A stretch of 64,000 bases of DNA from Melitaea cinxia (Eukaryota > Arthropoda > Insecta > Lepidoptera > Nymphalidae): positions 10,075,501 to 10,139,500 of the forward strand of contig NC_059399.1 in assembly GCF_905220565.1 (NCBI RefSeq), in the 5' to 3' direction. Position numbers and translations under genes: made by a program. The first letter of the stretch is position 1. Each line of letters starts with the position of its first letter. This document shows, in pieces, positions 43,201 to 53,962 of this stretch. The notes under the pieces were generated by a model. The model saw nothing but the letters and a program-made list of their open reading frames with translations, had not been told where the DNA came from and ran no database searches.

Positions 43201-46200
43201 AATTTAAGATACATCGCCCCGGGCCATTTTAATTTGACGTACCATAGTGAAATTTTTCGGCTGAACTTTTTTTATTAATCTATTGTTGATTTTTTGCATC
43301 CGCCCCTAGTAGAATGCCGCCCCGTGCCATGGTCCTTTTGACACCAGGTTAAATACGCCCATGTATCTGTCTAAACAGCCACACCAATACCGCATCCAAC
43401 AGCGCGTGGTTAAACTACTTAATTTTCTTTGCTCATTTTTTTATCATTTTGTATTTTATCAATACAAATAAATAAAATTAGAGTGTCTGTTTGTAATATT
43501 AAAATAATCGCTTTTTACTAAACGCATATGGATGTATACACGGTATGTACCGTGTATACATACATATCCGTGTATATATCCAATATAACATTTTTTACAA
43601 TTTTTGTTTGTCTGTCTGTCATAACTCTGTAAACTAAATAATAACTTTTTGTTAAATTCCACGCGGACGAAGTCGCGGGCACAGCTAGTATAGAATAAAA
43701 GTAAGAAAAATAGAAAAAAAACTTTTATTAGTTTTATTGTATTTTTTACTTTAGAGTTAGTGAGTACGTATATTCCAATACGATACTTCCTAAATCTTGA
43801 TCGTGTAACGTGGTGTGTACCATGTAAATACGGTTTTATATTTTATATTCTGACGTGTTAGCGCAGCGGTCACTGGCTGTTGCGCTGGCGGTCGCGGGTT
43901 CGATCCCCGCTCACGACAGACATTTGTATTGGCCATATAGATGTGTGTCGTAGTCTGGGCATTTGCGCATTGCGTTTGTGCTGTGTATTGTGTGTGTTTC
44001 CGGACCCACAACAAAGGAGAAAATCCTACTGGGGGCCGTTGAGTGTGATGCGTTTATACGTTTATATTATTTTTAGAAAATTAAAACAAATTTAGAAAAA
44101 CCTTTTAATTTTTTTTATTTCGCACACCTGCGCTATTGTCGTACTTTAACCTTTTGACCGCCGTAGTCACCTATACTTGACAAGGACTCGCGAGTCCTGT
44201 GCGCCAGCGACGTCTATAGGTGACAAAAAACCCGGACCACAAAAATATTAAATAAAATTATTAAAAAAATATTTCTAGTATTTTAATTCAACATTTATGA
44301 AAATAGAATATCCCCGCAACATTTGAGTATAAAAAACAAGTCTTTTAGAGCTACACGTACTGAGAAACATTGAAATAAAAACATGCATTTTTATTCCACG
44401 TAAATGATATGTCCAGAACGCCGAAGTCGTCTATAGTTGACCGCTAGGGATGTGACGCAAGAGGTATAAATAAATAATAAATAAATAAATATTTACAACA
44501 TACACACACGGTCATCTGTTCCTAAAGTAAGCAACTTAATGCTTGTGTTATAGGTAACAGCTGACTGGTATAGCTATTTTTTTTTATAAGCATACATATA
44601 AATATAAATAAATATATATTATACCCAGACTCGGGGTGGGAATCAAACCCATAACCTCCGGAGCAGAAAGCACCGCTGACCTGTAGTCACTACAAACTGC
44701 GCCAACGGGCTAGTCAAAATGGTATAGATGATTTATATATTCTTTATTGCACTTTAAAAAAATCATAATTACAAGTCATTTTTGCAATTAGCTATTCAAA
44801 ATTCAACTCAAACGTGTTATATTTTCTATAAATAATGTAATATTTGAATAAAACAAAAGGTAAAAAACATAAAACTATCATCAGCTAACATATAAATAGC
44901 AAATGAATAAAAAATCAAATCAACTAAAATCAATTAAATCGCCATAATAAATCTGATATCTCAAATCTGGCGCATCTCTAGCGCGTAGTCATTAATCCGT
45001 TCTCTACACGCCGTTGTCAAGTATAGACGACACGCTGATGACGTCATAAGCGAATAGCGAGAAAACTAGTGAAGTGCAAGACGAGCGATACCTTAGAACG
45101 TCGTCGCATTTTGGAAGGCGTCGATGATTTTAATAATATACAATAAAAAATATATATATTTATTTTCATTTTTTTTATCTAAGGTTAAGAGCGAAATTAC
45201 GATTTTCTTTCTCATTCTCAAAATCATCTGGCAGCATCAATATCATCTCTAACCCCCATTCTCATAAAAGCTTTTTTCTAAAACCCATGTCGTGTCGTGT
45301 GTCGTGAAATATTTGATTTGAAATATTGCTACTTACTCAGTACTGTTTTAGTACTATTTGCTACCTAAGCAAAAAAATATTTAACGCATGTAAATATTTC
45401 TTTTAAACTAAGGCTGGCATCGACCGCACCGATTATATTAATTTGCTTCATCGGATCAACTACTGAGTTGGGGAACAATGGAACATGGGGCACTATGGAA
45501 CAGTGTCGATAAAAATTTGAATTCTAAACTAATTCGTGTGGTAACGCTTCGACCAATTACAGCGCGTAGGGACTCTTGAAAATCCGTAATAACTTTTTAC
45601 TGGGTGTACTGATTTTGATAATTTTTAATTTTATCGAAAGCTAATATTTATCATGTGGTCACATATAAATTTCACTGAGATCTGATATCTACTTTTTGAG
45701 TAATCTTTGATAACGCGTAGTTACTTGACTATTTTTTCGTCGATCTACGTTGTATTCGAGCAAACACAATTATTCTTGTTCAAAAGTTGAGATTTCTTTT
45801 CAAAGTACTTTCTTTTTAGTAAAAAAGTTTAAAGAATAGGTAAATCATATTTTTTTTCATTAATTTTAATCATTTGAGACAATTGTGTGGAAAGTTCAAA
45901 AAATAACCTAAGTTTTTATAAAACTCGTTTAAAACGTTGGCTTTATGAGGCACTATGGAACGGGGCACAGTGGAATACTGTTCTAATGAACTTTAAATAA
46001 TAAACTATTATGTAATAAGACAATAATTGTGTTTGCAGGCAAACGAAAAAACTAACTTCAATTATATCGACAAGTAATACAACGTAGGTAGACGAAAAAA
46101 TAGTCAAGTAAATACGCATTATCAAAGATCAATCAAAAAGTTGTAATCGGGTTTGGATGAAATTTAAATGTGACTACATGATAAACATCGGCTTTCGATT

Positions 46201-47740
46201 AAATTAAAAATCATCAAAATCGGTGCACCCAGTAAAAGTTATGCAGATTTTCGAGATCTCATTATAAAATCCTGGTTTCCTTAGCATGGTACTATACCGG
46301 GGTTATCTCCTTTCCAACAAAAAAAGAATTATCAAAATCGTTTCATAAACGACAAAGTTATCCCCGAACATAAATAAAAAAAATATAAAATATATATCGA
46401 ATCGGTCGAATTGAGTAACCTCCTCCTTTTTTGAAGTCGGTTAAAAAATTACAAATTTGAATTCGGTTAATTTTTTTCTAAATTACTTTTCATGTATATA
46501 TCGATTCGATTCGAAATCGATATATAGCCTGCGGCTTCCTTTCGTGCGACACAGCACGTCTCTAAAGAGAGTTTCATAACCGTAGGTCAGCTGCGCCGTA
46601 GTCGTCCAGTCGTGACAATGACGTCATGGCGATAGAAAAGAGTGTTGTGCTTTACTACGATTATTTTTGTAATGTTTGTTTTTTATTTATGTTGTTGTAA
46701 GTATATATAACGAGTGCAAGATAACACAAGAAAAATATTAAAAAATAAACCTTCCGAGATTATATAAGTAGTCATTTATTGCATAAAAACCAACAAAAAC
46801 AAGTCACTGTGTGGTACTCGATAACGACTCTTGGCAGCACTATTTTTTTCGTAGGTATTTTTGTTTATTTTATGCCTTGGCGTACAGGGCACGGGAATGG
46901 TTTTGAGGCGTGGCGGTCAAAAGGTTAAACTGATTTATAGAAACCGTAATGATACACGTAAACCTTCATTAGAAATAACTCTGTCTATTGGTGAAAACCA
47001 CAATAAACACTTAATTCAGTATTTTTATTTTATCACATAAACAACAACTGAGGTAGGGCACAGCACGAATTCCCTGCTCAAAATATGGAGCTGACCGACT
47101 GGGGTAGTACTCGACCTCGACCTTACAGAAGACCACAGCTAAATAATACTGTTTTCAAGCATTATTGTGTTCCTGTTGGTGAATAAGGTGACCAGAGCTC
47201 TTATAGGGGGATTGGGGATTGGGTCGGCAACGCGCTTGCGATGCTTCTGGTGTTGCAGGCGTCTATAAGCTACGGTAATCGCTTACCATCAGGTGAGCCG
47301 TACGCTTGTTTGCCGACCTAGTTATAAAAAGGGGGCTGGCGGAGGGGGGGTGGGGAGTGGGGAGGCGTTATAAAAAAGGGGGGTGGCGGAGGACATTGTT
47401 TCATAATATGTTGAGACATTCTTATTATACGTATTTTTGAATAATATTATACCAAATAATTGTTTGCAGGCAAACGAAAAAACCGACTTCACTCATATTG
47501 ACAAGTAATACAACGTAGGTAGACGAAATTAGTCAAGTATATACGCATTATCAAAGATTATTCCAAAAGTTGTAATCAGATCTCGCTGAAATTTAAACGT
47601 GACCACATGATAAACATCGGCTTTCGATTAAATTAAAAATTATCAAAATCGGCACACCCAGTAAAAAGTTATGCAGATTTTCGAGTTTCCCTCGTTTTCT
47701 CTGGAACCTCATTACGACGAAGTTATCCCCAAACATACAT

Positions 47741-47775
<35 letters not shown>

Positions 47776-49718
47776 GGTCGAATTGAGTAACCTCCTCCTT
47801 TTTTTAAATCGGTTAAATAAAACTTGATAACGTTTTTCAAAATGAGTGAATGCTAATTATATATAATACTACTGGCCGACCCGGCGAACTTCGTACAGCC
47901 TTATTTTTTTTCTTTTATTTCTCTTCTTTGAATATAATAATTATATATATTGAAATAAAATATAGCCTATATTTCAGGTTGAATCAAGCTGCACATGGTG
48001 TGCAAATTTAATTAAAATCGGTCAGTTAAGTAGTTTAGGAGTACATCACAGACAAATAATGGGACGCATAATTTATATATATATATATTAAGATTTACTT
48101 AACAACAAACACATACTCGATCACATAATTCTTCAAAAGTTGAATCCAATACACGCCCACATGTTTTAGAAAACTTCACATTTCTGCCCAATATATTTAT
48201 CACTCTCACTCTCACAGTGTCAGTCTCCTTTGATACAAGAAATTTGAACAAATTGTCGACAGGATTGTTATCTGCAGTTAATTCACTGTTTCTGTAAAAG
48301 ATAATTTAAATATACTATTAAAATAAATATTTCATGCTAAAATTCGATGCGATGAAATCAAGATTAATGAATTAATTGCGCATTTTAACACATATAAAGT
48401 GTAATAGATTACTATTACATTATCATATATATTATATGTCTATAATATAAATTTTATTACAATTTTATAAGTAAATTTAGAAGGAACAAAAAAATTTAGA
48501 TTCATCACATTCATAAAAACTTTAGTATTTACTTAAAAAATTCATATCACAATTTATACCACATTTTAGGAGTAGGTATCTAAATTTTTAAGATGATATA
48601 TGTGCATATAATTTATTTCATACTTACATAAAATATTTTCCATACTTATTGCCTGTACCCCTTGTCCTGTAATCTATACCAGAGTCTAACTGAATAACAT
48701 TACAATGTGCTTTAAGAATTGGTATGAATGGTAGAAAATTTGATCTTTGCAATCCATTCTTATACAAATCATCTGGTTTCCTATTACTAGTTGCTATAAC
48801 AACACAGCCATTATCAAACAGTTGAGTAAATAGTCGTTTTAAAATCATAGCATCCCCAATATCTGTCACCTATAAATATTTTACTATTAATTAACAATAA
48901 ATATTTACAAATCTATTTGCTCTTGATAATTGTTCTAGATATTCTGCTATTTGTTCTTTCTTGCTAAGAAAATTTTGTTGTCAGACTGAATATTCTAAGT
49001 AAAACTATGAATTAATAATAAACATAACACTACCTGAAACTCGTCAAAGCAAATAAGCCAAGATTCTTGAGTAATATCAGCAGCCACGGGGGGTATAGGA
49101 TCAAATGGTTTAGAGCCTTCATCTCTAAAAGAACTTGCTCCTTTACCTGATTTGATTTTTAGCTCATGTATTCTTGCATGTATATTTAACATAAAAGAGT
49201 TAAAGTGTACTCTTAGTTTTTCTTTTATCTAGAAATAAAATAAAACATATTATATAATACATACATGTATAATACAGACTTTTAAGATAATTTTCATTTT
49301 ATAAATTAAATTGTAATATGCTTACAGGTACAGTTTCATAAAATAAGTCCATTAACATAGTTTTTCCACCTCCAACACTCCCATAAATATACAGACCTTT
49401 TGGGGCAATTACTTTCTGTGGTTCTTTTTTTCGAAATATACTAAAGAAGGATTCTCCAATTTTTGGTTGTATAACAGGCCTACGGAAAACTGACACCTCT
49501 TGAAAAATTTCTTGTAAATGCTGCACTACCAACTCTTGATGTTGGTCTTTACTTAGGACTCCACTAGACACTTTTTGTAAGTATAAACTCCAAGGACTTT
49601 CATTTGTAAGAGGTTGTTCCTTTACTTGGGATGAAATAAACTTCGCACAGTGGTAGCAGTAACGCATATTCTTTTTATTTAAAAATTGTAGTTGTAACAA
49701 GAAATTTCTTGAAAACAT
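40220..49718 (-). CDS. AFG1L: AFG1-like (LACE1) mitochondrial ATPase, 7 coding exons
   Basis: AAA-type ATPase of the AFG1/LACE1 family, a mitochondrial inner-compartment protein that supports degradation of respiratory-chain subunits. Minus-strand exons 49718-49326, 49228-49034, 48869-48628, 48291-48117, 42998-42849, 42722-42606 and 40345-40220 join in frame with GT/AG borders and give 465 aa. Residues 1-30 are basic and hydroxyl-rich without acids, fitting a mitochondrial presequence. Walker A GSVGGGKT is at 113-120, Walker B LICFDEF at about 189-195; further family marks are VVIATSNRKPDDLYKNGLQR, PLGASDYL, DTLYDNRV and the C-terminal ISRIMEMQT-like box (SRIMEMQTDEYW). I start at the ATG at 49718, the first in frame. 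Intron 4 (5.1 kb) holds a piggyBac-like element, and intron 6 two retroposons side by side. All catalytic motifs are intact. Confidence 0.94.
40912..41070 (+). repeat. Unclassified repeat fragment in AFG1L intron 6
   Basis: Starts CTAGCTGTACCCGCGGTTTCG and ends with GATTAACGCGCTTAAACAAAC, a truncated member of the GCCCGCGACTTCGTCC-type repeats. Confidence 0.5.
41876..42281 (+). mobile_element. Short RTE-derived retroposon with long (GAT)n tail
   Basis: Leader, ACACATGAGTTCACGCC junction and RTE-type 3' end as in the other copies, followed by an expanded GAT/TGA microsatellite (42197-42281). In AFG1L intron 6, directly abutting a SINE. Confidence 0.85.
42285..42565 (-). mobile_element. tRNA-derived SINE with long body
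   Basis: Minus-strand head GTTGGCGCAACGGTCACAGC, then GCGGGTTCGATCCCGC, then a body matching 60562-60895 (TGCCGTGGTCTGGGTGT, CCAACCCGCATTGGAGCAG). It lies 40 bases from the AFG1L exon 6 donor. Confidence 0.75.
43445..43690 (-). repeat. Interspersed repeat (GCCCGCGACTTCGTCC type), reverse copy
   Basis: Matches 36385-36610 and 36840-36930, ending GCGGACGAAGTCGCGGGCAC. It contains a 28-base near-palindrome at 43533-43560. In AFG1L intron 4. Confidence 0.6.
43853..44045 (+). mobile_element. tRNA-derived SINE, type 1
   Basis: Head GTGTTAGCGCAGCGGTCACT, B box GCGGGTTCGATCCCCGC, body ending AGGAGAAAATCCTACTGGGG. Same family and strand as 18300-18490. In AFG1L intron 4. Confidence 0.8.
44538..44717 (-). 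mobile_element. tRNA-derived SINE, type 2, inside piggyBac-like element
   Basis: Same as 8180-8353: plus-strand text ATGCTTGTGTTATAGGTAAC to ACTGCGCCAACGGGCTAGTC. The B box has drifted (GGGTTTGATTCCC). Confidence 0.75.
45590..45775 (-). repeat. CGACTTC repeat, partial
   Basis: Contains ACTTTTTACTGGGTGTACTG, TCATGTGGTCACATATAAAT and TCGTCGATCTACGTTGTATT. Same orientation as 16782-17405. Inside the piggyBac-like element. Confidence 0.65.
46027..46447 (+). repeat. CGACTTC repeat
   Basis: Opens AATTGTGTTTGCAGGCAAACG and ends CTCCTCCTTTTTTGAAGTCGGTTAAA. Opposite strand to the 45590 piece, 250 bases away, inside the piggyBac-like element. Confidence 0.7.
47049..47330 (+). repeat. Interspersed repeat with GGTAAGCGATTACC motif, copy 3
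   Basis: Collinear with 28570-28855 from ACTGAGGTAGGGCACAGCA to GTTTGCCGACCTAG. A G-rich duplicated stretch (GGGGGTGGGGAG type) follows to 47393. In AFG1L intron 4. Confidence 0.7.
47459..47816 (+). repeat. CGACTTC repeat with (TA)n insertion
   Basis: Opens AATTGTTTGCAGGCAAACGAA and ends GAGTAACCTCCTCCTTTTTTT. A (TA)n microsatellite lies at about 47745-47775. In AFG1L intron 4. Confidence 0.65.
47872..48092 (+). repeat. Interspersed repeat, uninterrupted paralogue of 27055-27361
   Basis: Starts ACTGGCCGACCCGGCGAACTTCG and ends GCATAATTTATATATATATAT then ATTAAGAT. It shows what the site of the CAGGG element looked like before insertion. It ends 25 bases from AFG1L exon 4. Confidence 0.65.
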
Positions 49719-49972
49719 TTTCACTAATTTTCTAGTATTCAAAATTTATTAAATTATAATATTTAAAATTATTACATAAGTGCAATCTAATTTGAAAAGT
49801 CAAAATGATGTACATACATTAATTTTATTTATTTAAAATAATTATGGTAAAGGTTAAATAGCAGAACTATAACTAACTAGAATTAAAAAACAGGTGTTTT
49901 TATATTATTAGAGGCAAAGAGTATATAAAATTAGAGGTGTAAGTATTACTATGCTCTGTGGTCTACCATGTA
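49719..49972. promoter_or_regulatory. Upstream region of AFG1L
   Basis: AT-rich stretch between the AFG1L start codon and the first mobile element. No TATA box or other promoter element could be singled out. Confidence 0.3.
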
Positions 49973-51005
49973 TGGAGGGTAGAGGGGAGGAGAATCATCT
50001 CATATGGGAGAAAAGTTGAAAAATTGTCCGGTTAAAAAATAGCAGTTCAAAAACTTTCCACAATCACGCTGGTGTAGACAAAAGGTATAGTATGAATGTA
50101 GCAATTGCAGATGAATTGAAGTATGCCGAGTTAAAAATTTAATATCATTTTCAACTAAAGTAGTTATACTTAATTATTTAAAATGTCAGCAACTTACATT
50201 ATACAAAATAATATAGTAATTAATAAATATCCTCAAAGCAGCGACTGATCTTGAGTTCTAACCGCCCTAGGCTAATTATGAGGATGCACCCCCAGGTGTG
50301 TTACGGGCGGCCTAAATAGTAGTAAATGAGTACAGTAGTAGTATGAAAATTTTAAGATGGTTCATACTACCTATAAAAATTCAGTTCGGTGTCAGATTCT
50401 AAAAACTGCGCCAAATGGACGCATTCTTCTGCAACGATTTCTTGTAAATCAGTGGCATATAAGTAGTTGTTTTAAACCATTTGTTTTGCTTCTAAAAGAT
50501 TCACTGTCGTCTAGTTCATACAGTTTCCATAAGAAACCAAACTTTGTGTTTATTGTATTATAAATAATTTGCCGGTTTTTTAAGTGTGCTTTAAGATAAT
50601 CAATAGCTGATGAAAGATCGTCTCCCTTCAAACTCAATGTGGGGAACATTTAACTTCATCAAAATGAAATTTCGGTTTCTTTCTTCTTCTAACATCTTTT
50701 TTATATGTGGTCACTGAGCATCTCTTGATTGCCTCTGATTCAAAATTTTCGAACTCTTTTTCGTCACGCAACGTATCAAGATAAACATGTTATGTCTCAT
50801 AAAGAGTAACAACGTTAAATCAACAAAACTTGCTTGTAGCTGTGCACTAAGATTTGAAACTTTACAAGCACAGAGTTCCAAAAGCACAACATTATTGTCA
50901 TTTCTAGAATTTTAATTTTTTCTTATATTCCTTCTGGTCCTATTTTGATCTCTTTGTAAAAATGTGACAAAACCAGCAACAGGTTCGGCGTCAGGCAAAA
51001 TATAA

Positions 51006-51718
51006 AGGGATAGACGTACGAACTTAAAGAACGCGATTTTTAAGATCGCGGCTCGACGTTGGTAACACACGTGAAGATTACTCATTCTGTATTGCGATGT
51101 TGTCGACAGAAGAAGCTTTGTATTATTTAGGAATCGTATCGTATTACATTTTAAAAACCAAAAAAAAGACTAAATTTGGAAATAATTCATTCTGAGTAAC
51201 TTCACAATCAAAAGAACCAAAACTACAAATACCTACACTACAAACGTTGCGCGTCCACGGACTGGCGAAACATAATTGTGTTTGGTCGCAAACGAAAGAA
51301 AAACCGACTTCAATTAAATTGACCAGTAACACATCGTAGGTAGACGAAAAAACAGTCAAGTAAATACGTATTATTAGATATAACCCAAAAACTACTTATT
51401 AGTTAGCAACCAAATTTAAATGGGACCACAGGACACACACTACCTTTTGATTAAAATAAAAATCATGAAAATCTGTCCACCCAGTCAAAAGTCCTAAGGT
51501 TCTGATTCGAATTGAGAACCTCCTCCTTTTTAGGAAGTCAGTTCAAATTTGTGGCTCGCGGCTCGCAGTGCTGCCACACGCACGAGCAGAGGCGGATTAC
51601 GAGCAAAATTTCAAACTTGTCGGATCGCCAACGAACTTACTCGGCGGTTTTAAAGTACGCGTACTTATACGACTTATACGACTTGTACGCGAACTTACTC
51701 GCACTTCTATCACCCCCT
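51006..51718 (+). mobile_element. PIF/Harbinger-like element nested in hAT
   Basis: Ends AGGGATAGACG and CTATCACCCCCT, flanked by TAA at 51003-51005 and 51719-51721. Its left part is collinear with 37271-37470. Removing it rejoins the hAT transposase reading. A CGACTTC repeat sits inside. Confidence 0.8.
51271..51547 (+). repeat. CGACTTC repeat, innermost nested copy
   Basis: Opens AATTGTGTTTGGTCGCAAACG and ends CCTCCTCCTTTTTAGGAAGTC. It lies within the PIF/Harbinger-like element, which lies within the hAT. Confidence 0.7.
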
Positions 51719-52404
51719 TAACGAACATAAATGTCAACTGATCGGTGTGTATATAAGATTCAAATATCTAGAGTAGAATCAACGCTAATCGAATAGTATT
51801 TTTCTTTTTTTTTTTTCTCCTATAATCGAAAGTCGAACTTCGTCAGCGAGAAGTAAAATAAATTCATCAATTATAGAGGATGTCAAGTACGACGTTGAAC
51901 CTCTGCCGTTGTGTCCAAATCTCACCACATGTTCTGCCATAAAAGGATCAAATTTAGATATAAGCTCAATGCAGCCAAGAAAACTTCCGTTTAGTGAAGT
52001 GGCAATAATTTCATTTTGACCGTGAAATGGAAGCCCACGAGAAGCTTAACTTACTTTTTTCTTCTGGTTATATTATAGTTTCTATTAGTTTAGTTAATAG
52101 TGGAACTTAATTTTTTCTATTAGTCGTAGTAATACATTTCGCCAATAAGTTATTTCTTCATTACATTGTTTGACTCTTCGGGTATCCAGTCCTTGTAAAA
52201 GTTTACCTGTACATACATATTGTCCCAAACATTTACGATAATCCCGAGAATTATCGTGATCAGTTATTAAGTTAGAATTTTTCCAGTCATTGAATCCACT
52301 TTTGCCAAATACAGATATTCCTCCATATAATTTTCAAGGGCGACAAAACACGTGACCTGTGGATCTGAGTATAGTAACCAGCTTCTCTTCACATTTTCAC
52401 CATT

Positions 52405-52743
52405 CATCATCATTACAGCCTATATAGTCCACTGCTGGACATAGGCCTCCACAAGGTTACGCCAAAAATAACGTGAACTCATGTGTTTTGCCCATAGTCA
52501 CCACGCTGGGCAGGCGGGTTGGTGACTGCAGTACTGGCTTTGTCAAACCGAAGACGCTGCTGCCCGTCTTCGGCCTGTGTATTTCAAAGCCAGCAGTTGG
52601 ATGGCTACCCCGCCACCGGTCGACTTTTTAAGTTCCAAGGTAGTAGTGAAACTGTGATATCCCCTAGTCGCCTCTTACGACACCCATGGGAAGAGAGGGG
52701 GTGGCTAAATTCTTTAGTACCGTAGCCACACAGTACACCACAG
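52405..52743 (-). mobile_element. Short RTE-derived retroposon in hAT
   Basis: Full structure in minus orientation with an 11-bp target duplication TTTTCACCATT at 52394-52404 and 52744-52754, the longest and clearest in the family here. Confidence 0.9.
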
Positions 52744-53713
52744 TTTTCACCATTAATAAGCTTTTTCTTAAGCATATTTTTAGATATAAATCTTTTTTGA
52801 GTTTTATGCTGATAATCGATAGTAATAATCGATTTCTTCGTTTTGTTGCAGTCCATTTTTAACAATATAATCTCGAAATTCATCATTTACTTGCCACAGT
52901 GCAGGGTCACTTGACGGAATAGACGACTTTTCATCTATTAGAATTTCGTCTTCATTACAGATCGTTGGCGTCGTCGCTACTATAGGGCTAGTGTTGGACG
53001 GAGAAACGTAATATTTCATGGTAGAGGAGCCAGGGCAAGAAATTGCTGGCGATAGTGCAACATTTGTCACCGTTTCGTTTCTTTCTGCAGAGTTCGTAAA
53101 AAATGTTTCTAGTTTACGAGTATGTTTTAAAATGTTTTCTATTTTCTATTTCTTTTCTTTTGCCTTTTTTCTGTATTCTGCTCCAGTTGGCTTTTTTACC
53201 ATCGAACTACTCTCATTATCACTCATAGTCTTAAAAAAACACAGAAACACTAAGAAAAGGACAATAAATATCAATCACCAAAAACGAATATACACGAGCG
53301 CGTGATATCTCGGACGAACGACGAAAGAGATAAGACAAATGAATGAAACACGGCAAAGTATACTATTAACCACACCGGGGAGTCCCCACACATCGTCGAT
53401 GTTTCATTGTGCGCGGCAAACTGCGCTGTTGCCAGCTCAACCACTCGCTCGACCACCGACCGATTCGAGTAACAAGTCAAAATTTCAAAATTTATTGTTA
53501 AAATCAGAGACTCTCAAGCACATTTCATTTTAGTGTTTTGTCTCGGTCTAGTTGAAATATATAGATAGTCTCGGTCTAGTTGAAATATATAGGTAGATAT
53601 AATTATGCTAGATTAGTGCATGCGAAGACACGATTTCAGCGCGCCCCTCCCAATCCTCGCGCCCTAGGCTGCAGCCTAATTAGCCTAAGGGTTAATCAAG
53701 CCCTGCCTCAAAG

Positions 53714-53962
53714 AATTATTTTAAGGAAACGTACACCTAGAGTGAATTATTTCATCAGCCGTGAATAGTGCGCTTATCGTTTTATTAAAATTTAATTTTA
53801 TGAAAAAGTATGTGAACAAGATAAAAAGCAACTCTAATAATATTTGGCGCTTTCTTTGAAATTTACCCTGATGATATATTGCTGAATGCTATATTAGCGC
53901 CACCCTAATGTAACCTCTGCTAGACTGGACTACCCCGGGTGCGAGTTTCCGTAATCTACTGC
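53714..53962. other. Right part of the outer TIR element, before its palindromes
   Basis: AT-rich start, then a GC-rich ACCCCGGGTGCGAG patch. No coding sequence seen. Confidence 0.3.

Larger units (their letters stand above)
44150..46924. mobile_element. Non-autonomous piggyBac-like element
   Basis: Ends CCTTTTGACCGCC and GGCGGTCAAAAGG, each flanked by TTAA (44146-44149, 46925-46928), the piggyBac target signature. A subterminal stem (GTCACCTATA at 44166, TATAGGTGAC at 44215) encloses a perfect 16-bp palindrome AGGACTCGCGAGTCCT at 44183-44198; related GTCTATA/TATAGAC motifs occur near 44427 and 45017. No transposase frame is visible. A type 2 SINE (44538-44717) and two CGACTTC repeat pieces (45590-45775, 46027-46447) are inside. 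In AFG1L intron 4. Confidence 0.8.
50340..53226 (-). pseudogene. Broken hAT transposase, ZMYM/TTF-type
   Basis: Read on the minus strand from ATG at 53226: MSDNESSSMVKKPTGAEYRK, then a TAG at 53148-53146, then LKHTRKLETFFTNSAERNE and DPALWQVNDEFRDYIVKNG up to the retroposon. It resumes at 52393 with WLLYSDPQVTCFV, GKSGFNDWKNSNLI, CNEEITYWRNVLLRLI, SRGLPFHGQNE, GRGSTSYLTSSIIDEFI and YYSISVDST in several frames to 51726. After the Harbinger-like insert it continues with LPDAEPVAGFV and, far downstream, SAIDYLKAHLKNRQI. The order matches the large hAT transposases related to zinc finger MYM-type protein 1. Stops, frameshifts and two insertions make it inactive. Confidence 0.82.
50239..53705 (-). 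mobile_element. hAT transposon remnant with 8-bp target duplication
   Basis: Flanked by CCTCAAAG at 50231-50238 and 53706-53713. The left end starts CAGCGACTG and has CCCTAGGCTAATTATG; the right end, inverted, starts CAGGGCTTG and has CCCTTAGGCTAATTAGG, so the subterminal repeats match. The element hosts a PIF/Harbinger-like insert (51006-51718) and an RTE-derived retroposon (52405-52743). Confidence 0.88.

Noticed and set aside
43853..43935. tRNA gene
   Set aside because: A and B boxes are present, but no acceptor stem closes, and the head is followed by a shared SINE body. The same reasoning applies to the heads at 8353, 18300, 42565, 44717, 60895 and 61300.
49718..49742. AFG1L start at the TTG at 49742
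   Set aside because: No ATG there; the first in-frame ATG is at 49718 and gives a plausible mitochondrial presequence.
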